Positions 9,899 to 16,715 of a DNA stretch of 64,000 nucleotides are shown one piece after another. Under the pieces are notes generated by a model. The model was not told where the DNA came from, made no database searches, and saw only the letters and a list, made by a program, of their open reading frames with translations. The position numbers were made by a program, and so were the translations under genes. The number at the start of each line of letters is the position of its first letter. Position 1 is the first letter of the stretch. Origin of the DNA: Planctomycetota bacterium (GTDB taxonomy: Bacteria > Planctomycetota > UBA1135 > UBA2386); NCBI GenBank assembly GCA_020849665.1, contig JADLFX010000011.1:62001-126000 (forward strand), in the 5' to 3' direction.

Positions 9899-10249
9899 TC
9901 ATCCGGCCACGCGCGGCTGGGAGACGCTGACCGCGACCCCGGCCACGATCAGCGCGAACGCCACGAGGTCGTAGGCGGTGGCCCGCTCGCGCAGATAGAG
10001 CCACGAGAAGCCCAGGAACACGGCGAAGGTGATCGCCTCCTGGATCACCTTGAGCTGGGCCGCGGTGAACGTGCCGTGGCCGATGCGGTTGGCCGGCACC
10101 TGCAGGCAGTACTCGAAGAACGCGATCCCCCACGAGACCAGGATCACGATCAGGAGCGGCTGGTCCTTGAACTTGAGGTGCCCATACCACGCGACGGTCA
10201 TGAACACGTTGCTGCAGAGCAGGAGGGTTACGGTCCAGAAGGCGGCCAT
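9899..10249 (-). CDS. DUF486 (DMT superfamily) small membrane protein
   Basis: A 116-residue, four-helix membrane protein. The family hallmark NVFMTVAWYGHLKF is at residues 14-27, and FFEYCLQVPANRIG follows at about 45-58, both typical of DUF486. The family belongs to the drug/metabolite transporter superfamily and resembles half-size EmrE-like transporters that work as dimers. Its substrate is unknown. The gene is alone, with a GCTAGCGT box 9 nt before its ATG, so it may be expressed from a nearly leaderless transcript. Confidence 0.9.
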   Translation of the reverse strand: MAAFWTVTLLLCSNVFMTVAWYGHLKFKDQPLLIVILVSWGIAFFEYCLQVPANRIGHGTFTAAQLKVIQEAITFAVFLGFSWLYLRERATAYDLVAFALIVAGVAVSVSQPRVAG

Positions 10250-10258
10250 GGCCGCGGA

Positions 10259-10266
10259 ACGCTAGC
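10259..10266 (-). promoter_or_regulatory. putative -10 element, DUF486 gene
   Basis: GCTAGCGT on the minus strand, with its last base 9 nt before the ATG at 10249. The same spacing is found for the gene at 14612. This implies transcription starting at or very near the start codon. Confidence 0.4.
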
Positions 10267-10301
10267 CGCGCGCCGGGCCGGCCGCGAATCCGGGCCGCCG
10301 C

Positions 10302-11882
10302 TCAGGTCTCCTCGTGGTGCACGTGGGGCGTGCCCACGGGTGCGCGGATCCAGTGCAGGATCTCGGTGAGGCGAGGCGGCTTGCCGGTCATCAGCACGCC
10401 GATCCGGAACACCTTGGCCGCCGCCCAGAAGGCGACCGCCACGCTGAGCGCGATCAGGACCGTGGACGCGCCGTACTCCCACATCGGCGGCGGTCCGCCC
10501 GCGCGGTTCATCATCAGGAAGGGGGTGAAGAGCGGGATGTAGGTGAGCACCCGCGCCAGCGTGCCGTTGGGCTCGTTGACCACCGGGAGCATGGCGAGGA
10601 GCGGCACCATGAGCAGGAGGTTGACCGGCATCACCAGGTTCTGGGCCTCCTTCAGGCTGTTGCACACCGACCCGATGCCCACCAGGATCGCGGCGTAGAA
10701 CAGGTAGCCGGCCAGGAAGTAGCCGGCGAACGAGGCGAGGTAGAGGGGCGAGCCCAGGATCGCCGTGAACTCCACGTCCGGCATGCGCTCGAGGAAGAGC
10801 GGCAGCGCCTTCACGCCGACGTAGGCGAAGGCCACCCACGACACCACCACGGTCAGCCCGGTGCCGGCGATCCCGAGCACCTTGCCGGCCATGAGCTGGA
10901 ACGGCGACACCGAGGAGAGCAGCACCTCGAGGATCCGGTTGGACTTCTCCTCGATCGTGTTGGTGAGCAGCATGCTGGCCCACATCAACACCGAGATGAA
11001 CAGGAGGTAGACGAACACCAGGGGGGCGAACTGGAACGCCTTCTGGGTCTTCTGCACCTCCTCCAACGCGCCGGTCTTCTCCGAGACCTGCTTCTCGGAG
11101 AACACGAAGCGCTCCTGCAGGAAGCGGCCCTGCTCCGCGGTGAGCTTGAGGCTGGCGACGCGCCGTTCGCGCACGATCTCGGTGGCCAGCCCGGAGAACC
11201 ACTCCCGGAGCTCGCGATCGGTGAAGTTGTTCGAGACGTAGAGGCACTCCTGGGTGCCCTGGATCGGATCGGGCCCGATCACGAAGTACGCGAAGAGCTC
11301 GCCGCTCTGCACCATGGCGCGCAGGCGGGCCTCCGCATCGGTGCCCGGCTCCCGGACCTCGACCCTGCGGTACTTGGCGGCGTCGAGGCCGGAGGCGAGC
11401 GCGGCCATCTGCTTCGGGTCCTGGCGCGTGGCCCAGGCCATGAGCTGGGGATGGCCCAGGATCAGCTGCGGGTCCGGCGTGCCCGCGGCGAAGCGGGCGA
11501 GATCCTGGTCGGGCATGGCCAGGAGGATCTCCAGGAGTTCCCGCAGCGGCGGGGCCGATGCGCCGGCACGGGCCTCCTCGAGTTCGGCGCGGATCTGGGC
11601 GGGTGTGCGCTGCGCGGCCTGCTCGCGCGCGACCCTGGACTCGCGGAGGATGCGCTGCAGGTCGCCGCCCTGGGCACGCTGCTCGATCGCCTTGGAGAGC
11701 CACTGCTCCGCGGAGCGGTCGAGGACCGCGTAGGTGCGCACGCCCTTGGCCTTGCTGAACAGGGCGACCCCGACGAACGAGAGGATCAGGATCACCGGGA
11801 CCGCGAGGATCCCGATCCAGAACGTCTTGGTGCGGACGTTCTCGAGGTATTCGCGCTGCGCCACCAGGAAGGTCTTACTCAT
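10302..11882 (-). CDS. ABC transporter permease (ABC-2 type, NatB-like)
   Basis: 526 residues. An N-terminal membrane segment (about 22-44, beginning after VRTKTFW) is followed by a large extracytoplasmic region of about 230 residues and then five or six membrane spans at 280-480. This is the NatB / ABC-2 family-3 layout. The segment after the extracytoplasmic loop contains ANTIEEKSNRILEVLLSSVSP-like family sequence, here NTIEEKSNRILEVLLSS. The start codon overlaps the end of the ATPase gene by 8 nt. Together they form an exporter. NatAB of Bacillus expels sodium, but the substrate of this relative cannot be told from sequence. Confidence 0.92.
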   Translation of the reverse strand: MSKTFLVAQREYLENVRTKTFWIGILAVPVILILSFVGVALFSKAKGVRTYAVLDRSAEQWLSKAIEQRAQGGDLQRILRESRVAREQAAQRTPAQIRAELEEARAGASAPPLRELLEILLAMPDQDLARFAAGTPDPQLILGHPQLMAWATRQDPKQMAALASGLDAAKYRRVEVREPGTDAEARLRAMVQSGELFAYFVIGPDPIQGTQECLYVSNNFTDRELREWFSGLATEIVRERRVASLKLTAEQGRFLQERFVFSEKQVSEKTGALEEVQKTQKAFQFAPLVFVYLLFISVLMWASMLLTNTIEEKSNRILEVLLSSVSPFQLMAGKVLGIAGTGLTVVVSWVAFAYVGVKALPLFLERMPDVEFTAILGSPLYLASFAGYFLAGYLFYAAILVGIGSVCNSLKEAQNLVMPVNLLLMVPLLAMLPVVNEPNGTLARVLTYIPLFTPFLMMNRAGGPPPMWEYGASTVLIALSVAVAFWAAAKVFRIGVLMTGKPPRLTEILHWIRAPVGTPHVHHEET

Positions 11883-12780
11883 CGCTCCTGCCCCCCACGG
11901 CGCGGATGAAGATCTCCTGGAGCGACGGCTCCCGGGTGTCGAAGCGGCGGATCCGCAGCCGGCCCACGAGGGCCGCCAGGATCGCCTGCGGGTCGGCTCC
12001 GGGCAGGAGCAGGATCTCGGCCTGCTTGCCCTTGTCCCGCACCTGCCGCACGCCGGGCAGGTCGCGCAGGGCGGCGCCGTCGCCGTCGTAGTCGAGGTGG
12101 ATCGTGGGTTCGCCGCCCGCCTTGACCTCGGCCAGGGTGCCGTCGAGCACCTTCTTCCCCTTGTGGATCAGGAAGAGGAAGTCGCAGAGCTCCTCGGCGT
12201 GGGACATGACGTGGGTCGAGAAGATCACCGTGCGCCCGGCCCGCTTCTGGTCGAGGATCACCTCGCGCAGCGCCTCCTGGTTGACCGGGTCGAGGCCGGA
12301 GAAGGGTTCGTCGAGGATCACCAGCTCGGGCTCGTGGATCAGGGTGCCCAGGATCTGCACCTTCTGTCCCATGCCCTTGGAGAGGGACTCGCAGCGCTTG
12401 TCGATCCAGTCGCTGAGTCCGTAGCGGGCCAGGAGCTCCCTGGCCCGCCGGTTGGCGACCGCCGGCGCCAGCCCCTTCAGCTTGCCGAAGTAGGCCACGA
12501 TCTCCCCGGCACGCATCTTCTTGTAGAGCCCCTTCTCCTCGGGGAGGTAGCCCAGCCGGTCCTTGATGGCCTCGGCATTCGGTTCGCCGAGCACGGTGAT
12601 GGACCCGGCGTCCGGGTAGAAGATGCTCATCACCATGCGGATGGTCGTGGTCTTCCCGGCCCCGTTCTGGCCCAGGAACCCGTAGACACAGCCCCGGGGG
12701 ATCCGCAGCGAGAGCTGGTCGACCGCGGTGAAGTCGCCGAAGCGCTTGGTCACCCGGTCGAGGGTCAGGGCGTGGTCCAT
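11875..12780 (-). CDS. ABC transporter ATP-binding protein (NatA-like)
   Basis: 301 residues from the ATG at 12780. It has Walker A GQNGAGKTTT near residue 39, signature LSKGMGQK, Walker B LVILDEPFSGLDP and an H-loop STH. The C-terminal extension of about 80 residues, ending with REPSLQEIFIRAVG, is typical of NatA-type ATPases. It is the first gene of a two-gene operon with the permease at 10302-11882, with an 8-nt overlap (ATGAGTAA). A GCTACACA box lies 7 nt before the start. The shared intergenic region with the divergent gene at 13088 holds a strong inverted repeat. Confidence 0.93.
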   Translation of the reverse strand: MDHALTLDRVTKRFGDFTAVDQLSLRIPRGCVYGFLGQNGAGKTTTIRMVMSIFYPDAGSITVLGEPNAEAIKDRLGYLPEEKGLYKKMRAGEIVAYFGKLKGLAPAVANRRARELLARYGLSDWIDKRCESLSKGMGQKVQILGTLIHEPELVILDEPFSGLDPVNQEALREVILDQKRAGRTVIFSTHVMSHAEELCDFLFLIHKGKKVLDGTLAEVKAGGEPTIHLDYDGDGAALRDLPGVRQVRDKGKQAEILLLPGADPQAILAALVGRLRIRRFDTREPSLQEIFIRAVGGRSDE

Positions 12781-12787
12781 GCCTGCC

Positions 12788-12795
12788 TGTGTAGC
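12788..12795 (-). promoter_or_regulatory. putative -10 element, NatA-like gene
   Basis: GCTACACA on the minus strand, 7 nt before the ATG at 12780. It fits the recurrent GCTA box only partly, because it ends CA rather than CT. Confidence 0.25.
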
Positions 12796-12839
12796 CGATC
12801 CTCGGCCGCGCCTTCCATACGGAAGACCTGGACGGCACG

Positions 12840-12886
12840 GGGGATGGGCCGGAAGCAGCCTGCCGGGCCGCGCTGGGCCCATCCCC
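12840..12886. repeat. inverted repeat in a divergent promoter region
   Basis: Arms of 11 bp, GGGGATGGGCC at 12840-12850 and GGCCCATCCCC at 12876-12886, flank a 25-nt loop. The repeat lies in the 307-nt gap between divergent genes (12781-13087). It could be an operator or an RNA stem. Apart from this repeat and the GCTA boxes near each gene I see nothing else in the gap. Confidence 0.5.
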
Positions 12887-12992
12887 AGGGTTCCCGCCCG
12901 GATCCGGCCGCCTGGATCCCCTGCCAAGGGGTGGGTGAGGGGTGCCCGTTCGGCTCCGACATTCTGGGCTGGTGGCGGTCCGGGGTGGCCCT

Positions 12993-13000
12993 GCTAGACT
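12993..13000 (+). promoter_or_regulatory. putative -10 element for the gene at 13088
   Basis: GCTAGACT, a full match to the recurrent GCTANNCT box, lies 87 nt upstream of the ATG at 13088. No clear -35 hexamer was found at the usual distance. Confidence 0.4.
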
Positions 13001-13087
13001 CACGCCTCGCTCCGGCGGGTCGACCGCCGGGTCTCTGGTCTCGGGCGGTGGAGGCCGGAGTCTCGTGCCCTGCGCTGTTGAGAACTC

Positions 13088-13687
13088 ATGGGTCCATCCG
13101 AACTGGCCGTGATTGGCCTGACCTGCAACCTGGTCGGCGTCTTCTTCCTGGCCAACTCCATCATCTTCCGGAGGCGCCGGAAGGTGATCGAGGAGTTCTT
13201 CGGGGTGGGGGTGGGGTCCCTGGCGACCATCCGGGACTACGCCCTGAACAAGATGCAGGTGGTGATCGGGTTCCTCTTCCTGAACGCCGGGTTCCTCCTC
13301 CAGGCCTTCTCCCACCTGGGGAGCCTCCAGGATCACATCCTGACCTTCGCCATCTGCGCCACGATCGTGGCGAGCGCGGTGGTCGTCTACGTCTTCGGTG
13401 CGATCTTCAGCCGGCGCTCCTTCCGCCGGTACCTGCGCGAGTTCTTCGTCACCCATGAATGGTCGTTCACCGACAACATGGCCCTGACCAAGGAGATCGG
13501 GCTCTTCCTGGGGGTGAAGCGCTCGCCGGACATGACCGTGGAGGACTACGTCCGCGCCGTCCGCTCGACCCTCGGCGTTCCTGCCTCGCGCGACGCGGGC
13601 CCGGTCGCCCCGATCGCGGTCGATCGGATGCGCCGTGCGGCGCTGGGTCAGCCGCAGAGCCAGGCGGGCGTCCTCTTCGGGCGCTGA
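13088..13687 (+). CDS. membrane protein of unknown function
   Basis: 199 residues that I do not recognise. Three hydrophobic segments at about 8-30, 56-77 and 84-107 are likely membrane helices. Basic clusters (FRRRRK at 27-32 and SRRSFRRYLRE at about 108-118) would lie on the cytoplasmic side. A soluble C-terminal tail of about 80 residues follows, with TVEDYVRAVRSTLG. The gene stands alone between divergent promoters and a hairpin terminator at 13708-13726, so it is probably monocistronic. Codon use and the ATG start look normal, and it is probably a real gene. Confidence 0.7.
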   Translation: MGPSELAVIGLTCNLVGVFFLANSIIFRRRRKVIEEFFGVGVGSLATIRDYALNKMQVVIGFLFLNAGFLLQAFSHLGSLQDHILTFAICATIVASAVVVYVFGAIFSRRSFRRYLREFFVTHEWSFTDNMALTKEIGLFLGVKRSPDMTVEDYVRAVRSTLGVPASRDAGPVAPIAVDRMRRAALGQPQSQAGVLFGR

Positions 13688-13707
13688 GCCGCCCCACGCA
13701 CCCGGCC

Positions 13708-13726
13708 CCGGAGTGGCCCGCTCCGG
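13708..13726 (+). terminator. hairpin after the gene at 13088
   Basis: CCGGAG at 13708-13713 pairs with CTCCGG at 13721-13726 around a 7-nt loop, 20 nt after the stop codon. There is no T-tract, so it is a weak intrinsic terminator at best. Confidence 0.35.
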
Positions 13727-13810
13727 CGGAGCCGCGGGCATGCCGCAGGGAGCCCTCCGCGGTGGGCAGGAGCGCGGATCGACGCGCGGCCGTCACCGCG
13801 CCGCGTCCCC

Positions 13811-14599
13811 TTGCCACCGGAGGGTGTGCCGAATCGCTGGTGGCCGTTCCTGCGCCGCGGGGCGCGTGAGTTCCTGCATGCACTCTGGAGCGCCCTCGCT
13901 CCTCCGCACTGTCCGGCCTGCGGCGTCGCCTGCGAGGGTCTCTGCCCGAGCTGCGCGGGCGCGCTCCGGTCGCGGGCAGGGCCCTGGTGCCGGCGCTGTG
14001 GCGAGCCGCTGCCGCCCGGCCTCCCCTGCGGGCGCCGCCATGCGGCCCTGCGGGGGCTGCGCTTCGCCCGAGCACCGTTCCGCTACCGGGGTGCCGGCGG
14101 GGCCCTGGTCCGCCGCCTGAAGTTCCGCAAGGATCTGGGCGCAGGGCGGATCCTGGCCCGGGCGATGGCCGGCATGCTCCGGGAGTGGGTCCGGAACGAG
14201 GGCCGGCGGGCGTTGGTCGTGGCGGTGCCCCTGCACCCGGCCCGACTGCGGCGGCGGCGCTTCGACCAGACGGCGTGGCTTGCGGCCGAGGTGGGCCGCC
14301 GCCTGGGTCTCGAGGTGGCGGCGGGCGTCCTCCGGCGGCGCCGCGACACGTTGCCGCAGGGGGACGTCCGGGTGGTCTCGAGGGTGCGGAACGTCGCGGG
14401 AGCGTTCGTCGTCGAGCGCTCGCGGGCCGTCGCCGGACGCTGGATCGTCCTGGTGGACGACGTGGCCACTTCGGGGGCCACGGCCCGGGCCTGCGGCGAG
14501 GTCTTGCGCGCGGCAGGGGCCCGCCACGTCGTGCTGCTCACCGCCGCCGATGCGGGGCTCGGCATGCGCGCGGATGCAGGGTGGGGCGCGAGGCGCTAG
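13811..14599 (+). CDS. ComF family phosphoribosyltransferase-like protein
   Basis: About 262 residues. The N-terminal part holds zinc-ribbon cysteines (CPAC, CPSC and CRRC within residues 33-65). The PRTase core follows, with VPLHPARLRRRRFDQT and the PRPP-binding loop VDDVATSGAT at about residue 215. This is the ComF/GntX layout. ComF takes part in DNA uptake in naturally competent bacteria, but many ComF-family proteins occur without competence genes. No competence cluster is visible nearby. The start is uncertain: TTG at 13811 lacks a ribosome site, while GTG at 13826 sits only 1 nt after GGAGGG. The main body is secure. Confidence 0.85.
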   Translation: MPPEGVPNRWWPFLRRGAREFLHALWSALAPPHCPACGVACEGLCPSCAGALRSRAGPWCRRCGEPLPPGLPCGRRHAALRGLRFARAPFRYRGAGGALVRRLKFRKDLGAGRILARAMAGMLREWVRNEGRRALVVAVPLHPARLRRRRFDQTAWLAAEVGRRLGLEVAAGVLRRRRDTLPQGDVRVVSRVRNVAGAFVVERSRAVAGRWIVLVDDVATSGATARACGEVLRAAGARHVVLLTAADAGLGMRADAGWGARR

Positions 14600-14602
14600 C
14601 CT
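14595..14602 (+). promoter_or_regulatory. putative -10 element for the gene at 14612
   Basis: GCTAGCCT ends 9 nt before the ATG at 14612 and overlaps the stop codon of the ComF gene (TAG at 14597-14599). It matches the recurrent GCTANNCT box and predicts a nearly leaderless transcript. Confidence 0.4.
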
Positions 14603-14611
14603 GCCGCAGCC

Positions 14612-15355
14612 ATGGAGCCGACGACCGCGCAGATCCTGGCCGCCGCCGAGCGGCTGCGCGGGCATGTCGTGGCTACGCCCCTGGTCGGCTGCCGCGTCCA
14701 GGATCCCGACGGCGAGGCCACGGAGGTGCGGATCAAGCCGGAGATCCTCCAGCCCGGTGGGACGTTGCTCTTCCGAGGCCTGGCGAACCACCTGCTCGGG
14801 GGATTCCGCGCCTACCGGGGGCTGATCCTGCGCGGCGGGGCCGGCATCGCCCTGGCCGCGCTGCAGCTCGGTGCCGCGCGGCGCTGCCGGCTGGTGCTGG
14901 TCCCGGGTTCTCCGCTCGATGCGGACGATGCGGAGCGCCTGCGCTCCCTGGGCGTGGAGGTGGTGCCGGTGGAGGCGTCCGCGGAGGCGGCCGAGGCGGC
15001 GGTGCTGAGGATCCAGACGGAGCGCGGGTTCCACCCCGCGCCTGGAGTGGAGGATCCGGAGTTCTGCGCCGGGATCGCCACCGTGGGACTGGAGCTGGGC
15101 CGCGACCTGCCGCGCGAGGCGGGTCCGGTGATCGTCGCTCCGGCCGGATGTGCCGCCGCGGTCGGCCTGGGCCTGCGGGCGGCTGGGCGCAAGCTGACGG
15201 TGCTCCCCGCCGACCCAGGGGCCACGGCCCGGCTCCTGGATCCCCTCGCCCTGGGTCTCGGGGGACTTGCGTGGAGCAGCTGCGGCCGCGCGGCCCTGGC
15301 GACGGCGCTGCGCGCGTCGGGTGCGGATTCGCGCGTCGTCGTGCTCGGTGCCTGA
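14612..15355 (+). CDS. degenerate PLP fold-type-II (threonine dehydratase-like) protein, probable pseudoenzyme
   Basis: 247 residues, shorter than the 310-330 usual for the catalytic domain. The order of landmarks follows serine/threonine dehydratases: TPL at 22-24, IKPEILQPGG at 42-51, a GLILRGGAG region, VLVPGSPLDADDAERLRSLGVEVV, and EDPEFCAGIATVGLEL. The catalytic SFKxRG motif reads TLLFRG, so the PLP-binding lysine is a leucine. The SxGNHA phosphate/ring loop reads RGGAGI. The glycine loop GGGGL reads PAGCAA. All three cofactor contacts are lost while the scaffold and open frame are kept. It may bind an amino-acid-like ligand or act as a regulatory subunit. It is not an obvious decaying pseudogene. 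Confidence 0.75.
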   Translation: MEPTTAQILAAAERLRGHVVATPLVGCRVQDPDGEATEVRIKPEILQPGGTLLFRGLANHLLGGFRAYRGLILRGGAGIALAALQLGAARRCRLVLVPGSPLDADDAERLRSLGVEVVPVEASAEAAEAAVLRIQTERGFHPAPGVEDPEFCAGIATVGLELGRDLPREAGPVIVAPAGCAAAVGLGLRAAGRKLTVLPADPGATARLLDPLALGLGGLAWSSCGRAALATALRASGADSRVVVLGA

Positions 15356-15356
15356 G

Positions 15357-15381
15357 GGCCGTGGCGCCTCGCGGCACGGCC
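15357..15381. terminator. hairpin between convergent genes
   Basis: GGCCGTG at 15357-15363 pairs with CACGGCC at 15375-15381 around an 11-nt loop, directly after the stop of the gene ending at 15355 and before the convergent HAD gene. It could serve both strands. No T-tract is present. Confidence 0.45.
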
Positions 15382-15406
15382 GCCCCGGGCTCCTGGCGAA
15401 CCGGCG

Positions 15407-15982
15407 TCAGCGCTGCAGCGCGTATTCGAAGCCCAGCAGCCGCGCGACGGCGTGCGGGAGGTCCGGCTCGGTGAAGTGGGGGTCGACGACGTAGAGGCCG
15501 TCGCGGCCGCCCTGCCCGGTGCGGACCAGGATGGTCCCGGTGCCGGCGCGGCTCGCCGCCAGCATGTCGACGGTGCTGTGGCCGATCATCCAGCAGCGGG
15601 CCAGGTTCAGGTCGAACTCCTGCTGGGCCATCTTGAACATCCCCGGTGCCGGCTTGCGGAACACGGAGTCGCGCTTGAACTTGGCCCGTCCCTTCGGGTG
15701 GTAGGGGCAGCTGTAGATCTTGTCGATGCGGATCCCGGCCTTCTGGCAGTCGGCCAGGAAGACGTCGCAGAGCTGGCGGAAGTCGCGCTCCTTGAGACGG
15801 CCGAACGCGATGTCCTCGCGGTTGGTCGCGACGAAGAGGCGGAAGTGGCGGCCGTCGATCCGCGCCAGCGAATCCAAGGCGCCCCGGAGGTAGGGGACGG
15901 TGCCCGCGGGGGTGAGCCGTGCCTGGCTCATGACCACGCCGTCGAGTTCGAAGAAGACCGCCTGGTTCTCACGTGTGCGCAT
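15407..15982 (-). CDS. GmhB/HisB-N-like HAD protein with altered catalytic residues
   Basis: 191 residues from the ATG at 15982. Overall it follows GmhB (D,D-heptose bisphosphate phosphatase): AVFFELDGVV at about 8-17, FVATNRED as motif II, IYSCPYHPKG, FRKPAPGM as motif III and MIGHSTVDMLAA as motif IV. The nucleophilic Asp of DxD is Glu (ELD) and the motif IV GD is GH. Of the zinc ligands of GmhB, the CPxH part is present but the later CxC pair is absent (SVF). Phosphatase activity by the standard mechanism is unlikely. It may bind a phosphorylated ligand, or use Glu differently. It converges with the degenerate PLP homologue. Confidence 0.8.
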   Translation of the reverse strand: MRTRENQAVFFELDGVVMSQARLTPAGTVPYLRGALDSLARIDGRHFRLFVATNREDIAFGRLKERDFRQLCDVFLADCQKAGIRIDKIYSCPYHPKGRAKFKRDSVFRKPAPGMFKMAQQEFDLNLARCWMIGHSTVDMLAASRAGTGTILVRTGQGGRDGLYVVDPHFTEPDLPHAVARLLGFEYALQR

Positions 15983-16150
15983 GGGGGATGCCTCGGTGGG
16001 GGGTGGATCGGCGCGGTGGCAAGGGGCCTTGAGAACCATGGAAAAACACCCTGGTAGCGCGAGAATGCCCACGAACCCTGGCCTGGGCAGGTACTTGTGC
16101 CGTAAGGGCCTGCGGGCTCGCCTGCCGCGTTGTCCCCGCTCCCCCCACCC

Positions 16151-16714
16151 ATGCGCAGACCCGCCGATGAAGAGCTGATGCGCGCCGTCCAGGACGGCGA
16201 TGTCGACGCCTTCGAGGTCATCGTCGAACGCTACAAGCTGGTGGTCTTCAACCTCGCCTTCAGCATGCTGCGCTCGCGCGAGGATGCCGAGGATGCGGCG
16301 CAGGACACGTTCCTGAAGCTCTACCGGGCCGTCGCCAGCTACGACCCCTCGCGCCTCCTGGAGCCCTGGCTGCTGCGGATCGCGGGCAACACCTGCCGCG
16401 ACCGTCTGCGGCGGCGGGCCGCGGCCGCGCTCCCCATGGTGCGCGACGACGAGGCGGAGGACCTCTCCCAGGCGATCGAGGATCCGCGCGCCGAGGCCGT
16501 CTTCGGCAAGCAGGCCACCGAGCAGGCGGTGCGCTTCGTGGTGGAACAGCTGAGCGAACGCCTGCGCACGCCGCTGCTGCTCAAGTACGTGAACGGGCTC
16601 ACCAACGCCCAGATCGCCGCGGCACTGGGCATCTCGCTGAGCAACGTGAAGGTCCGTCTGGCCCGCGGCAAGGACCTGCTGCAGCGCCAGCTCGAGCGGG
16701 TCCTGGAGTCCTGA
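16151..16714 (+). CDS. ECF-type RNA polymerase sigma factor
   Basis: 187 residues. Region 2 covers about 10-80, with DAFEVIVERY, the RNA polymerase contact AEDAAQDTFLKLYR and a -10-reading helix near FLKLYRAVASYD. Region 4 covers about 120-175, with the helix-turn-helix LTNAQIAAALGISLSNVKVRLARG. The linker is short, as in ECF factors. The ATG at 16151 was preferred to a TTG at 16130, although neither has a clear ribosome site. The next gene starts 1 nt after the stop and encodes a membrane protein with an anti-sigma zinc motif, so activity is presumably controlled by release from that partner. No ECF-type promoter for self-activation was found upstream. Confidence 0.93.
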   Translation: MRRPADEELMRAVQDGDVDAFEVIVERYKLVVFNLAFSMLRSREDAEDAAQDTFLKLYRAVASYDPSRLLEPWLLRIAGNTCRDRLRRRAAAALPMVRDDEAEDLSQAIEDPRAEAVFGKQATEQAVRFVVEQLSERLRTPLLLKYVNGLTNAQIAAALGISLSNVKVRLARGKDLLQRQLERVLES

Positions 16715-16715
16715 G

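Noticed and set aside
12831..12890. Possible signal recognition particle RNA (GGAAGCAGCC inside a hairpin)
   Set aside because: The conserved GGAAGGAAGCAGC core is incomplete and the flanking stems do not follow SRP RNA. It is better explained as an inverted repeat in a promoter region.
16034..16055. GAACC upstream of the first sigma gene as an ECF promoter
   Set aside because: No CGT-type -10 element lies 16-18 nt downstream, unlike the site in front of the second sigma gene.
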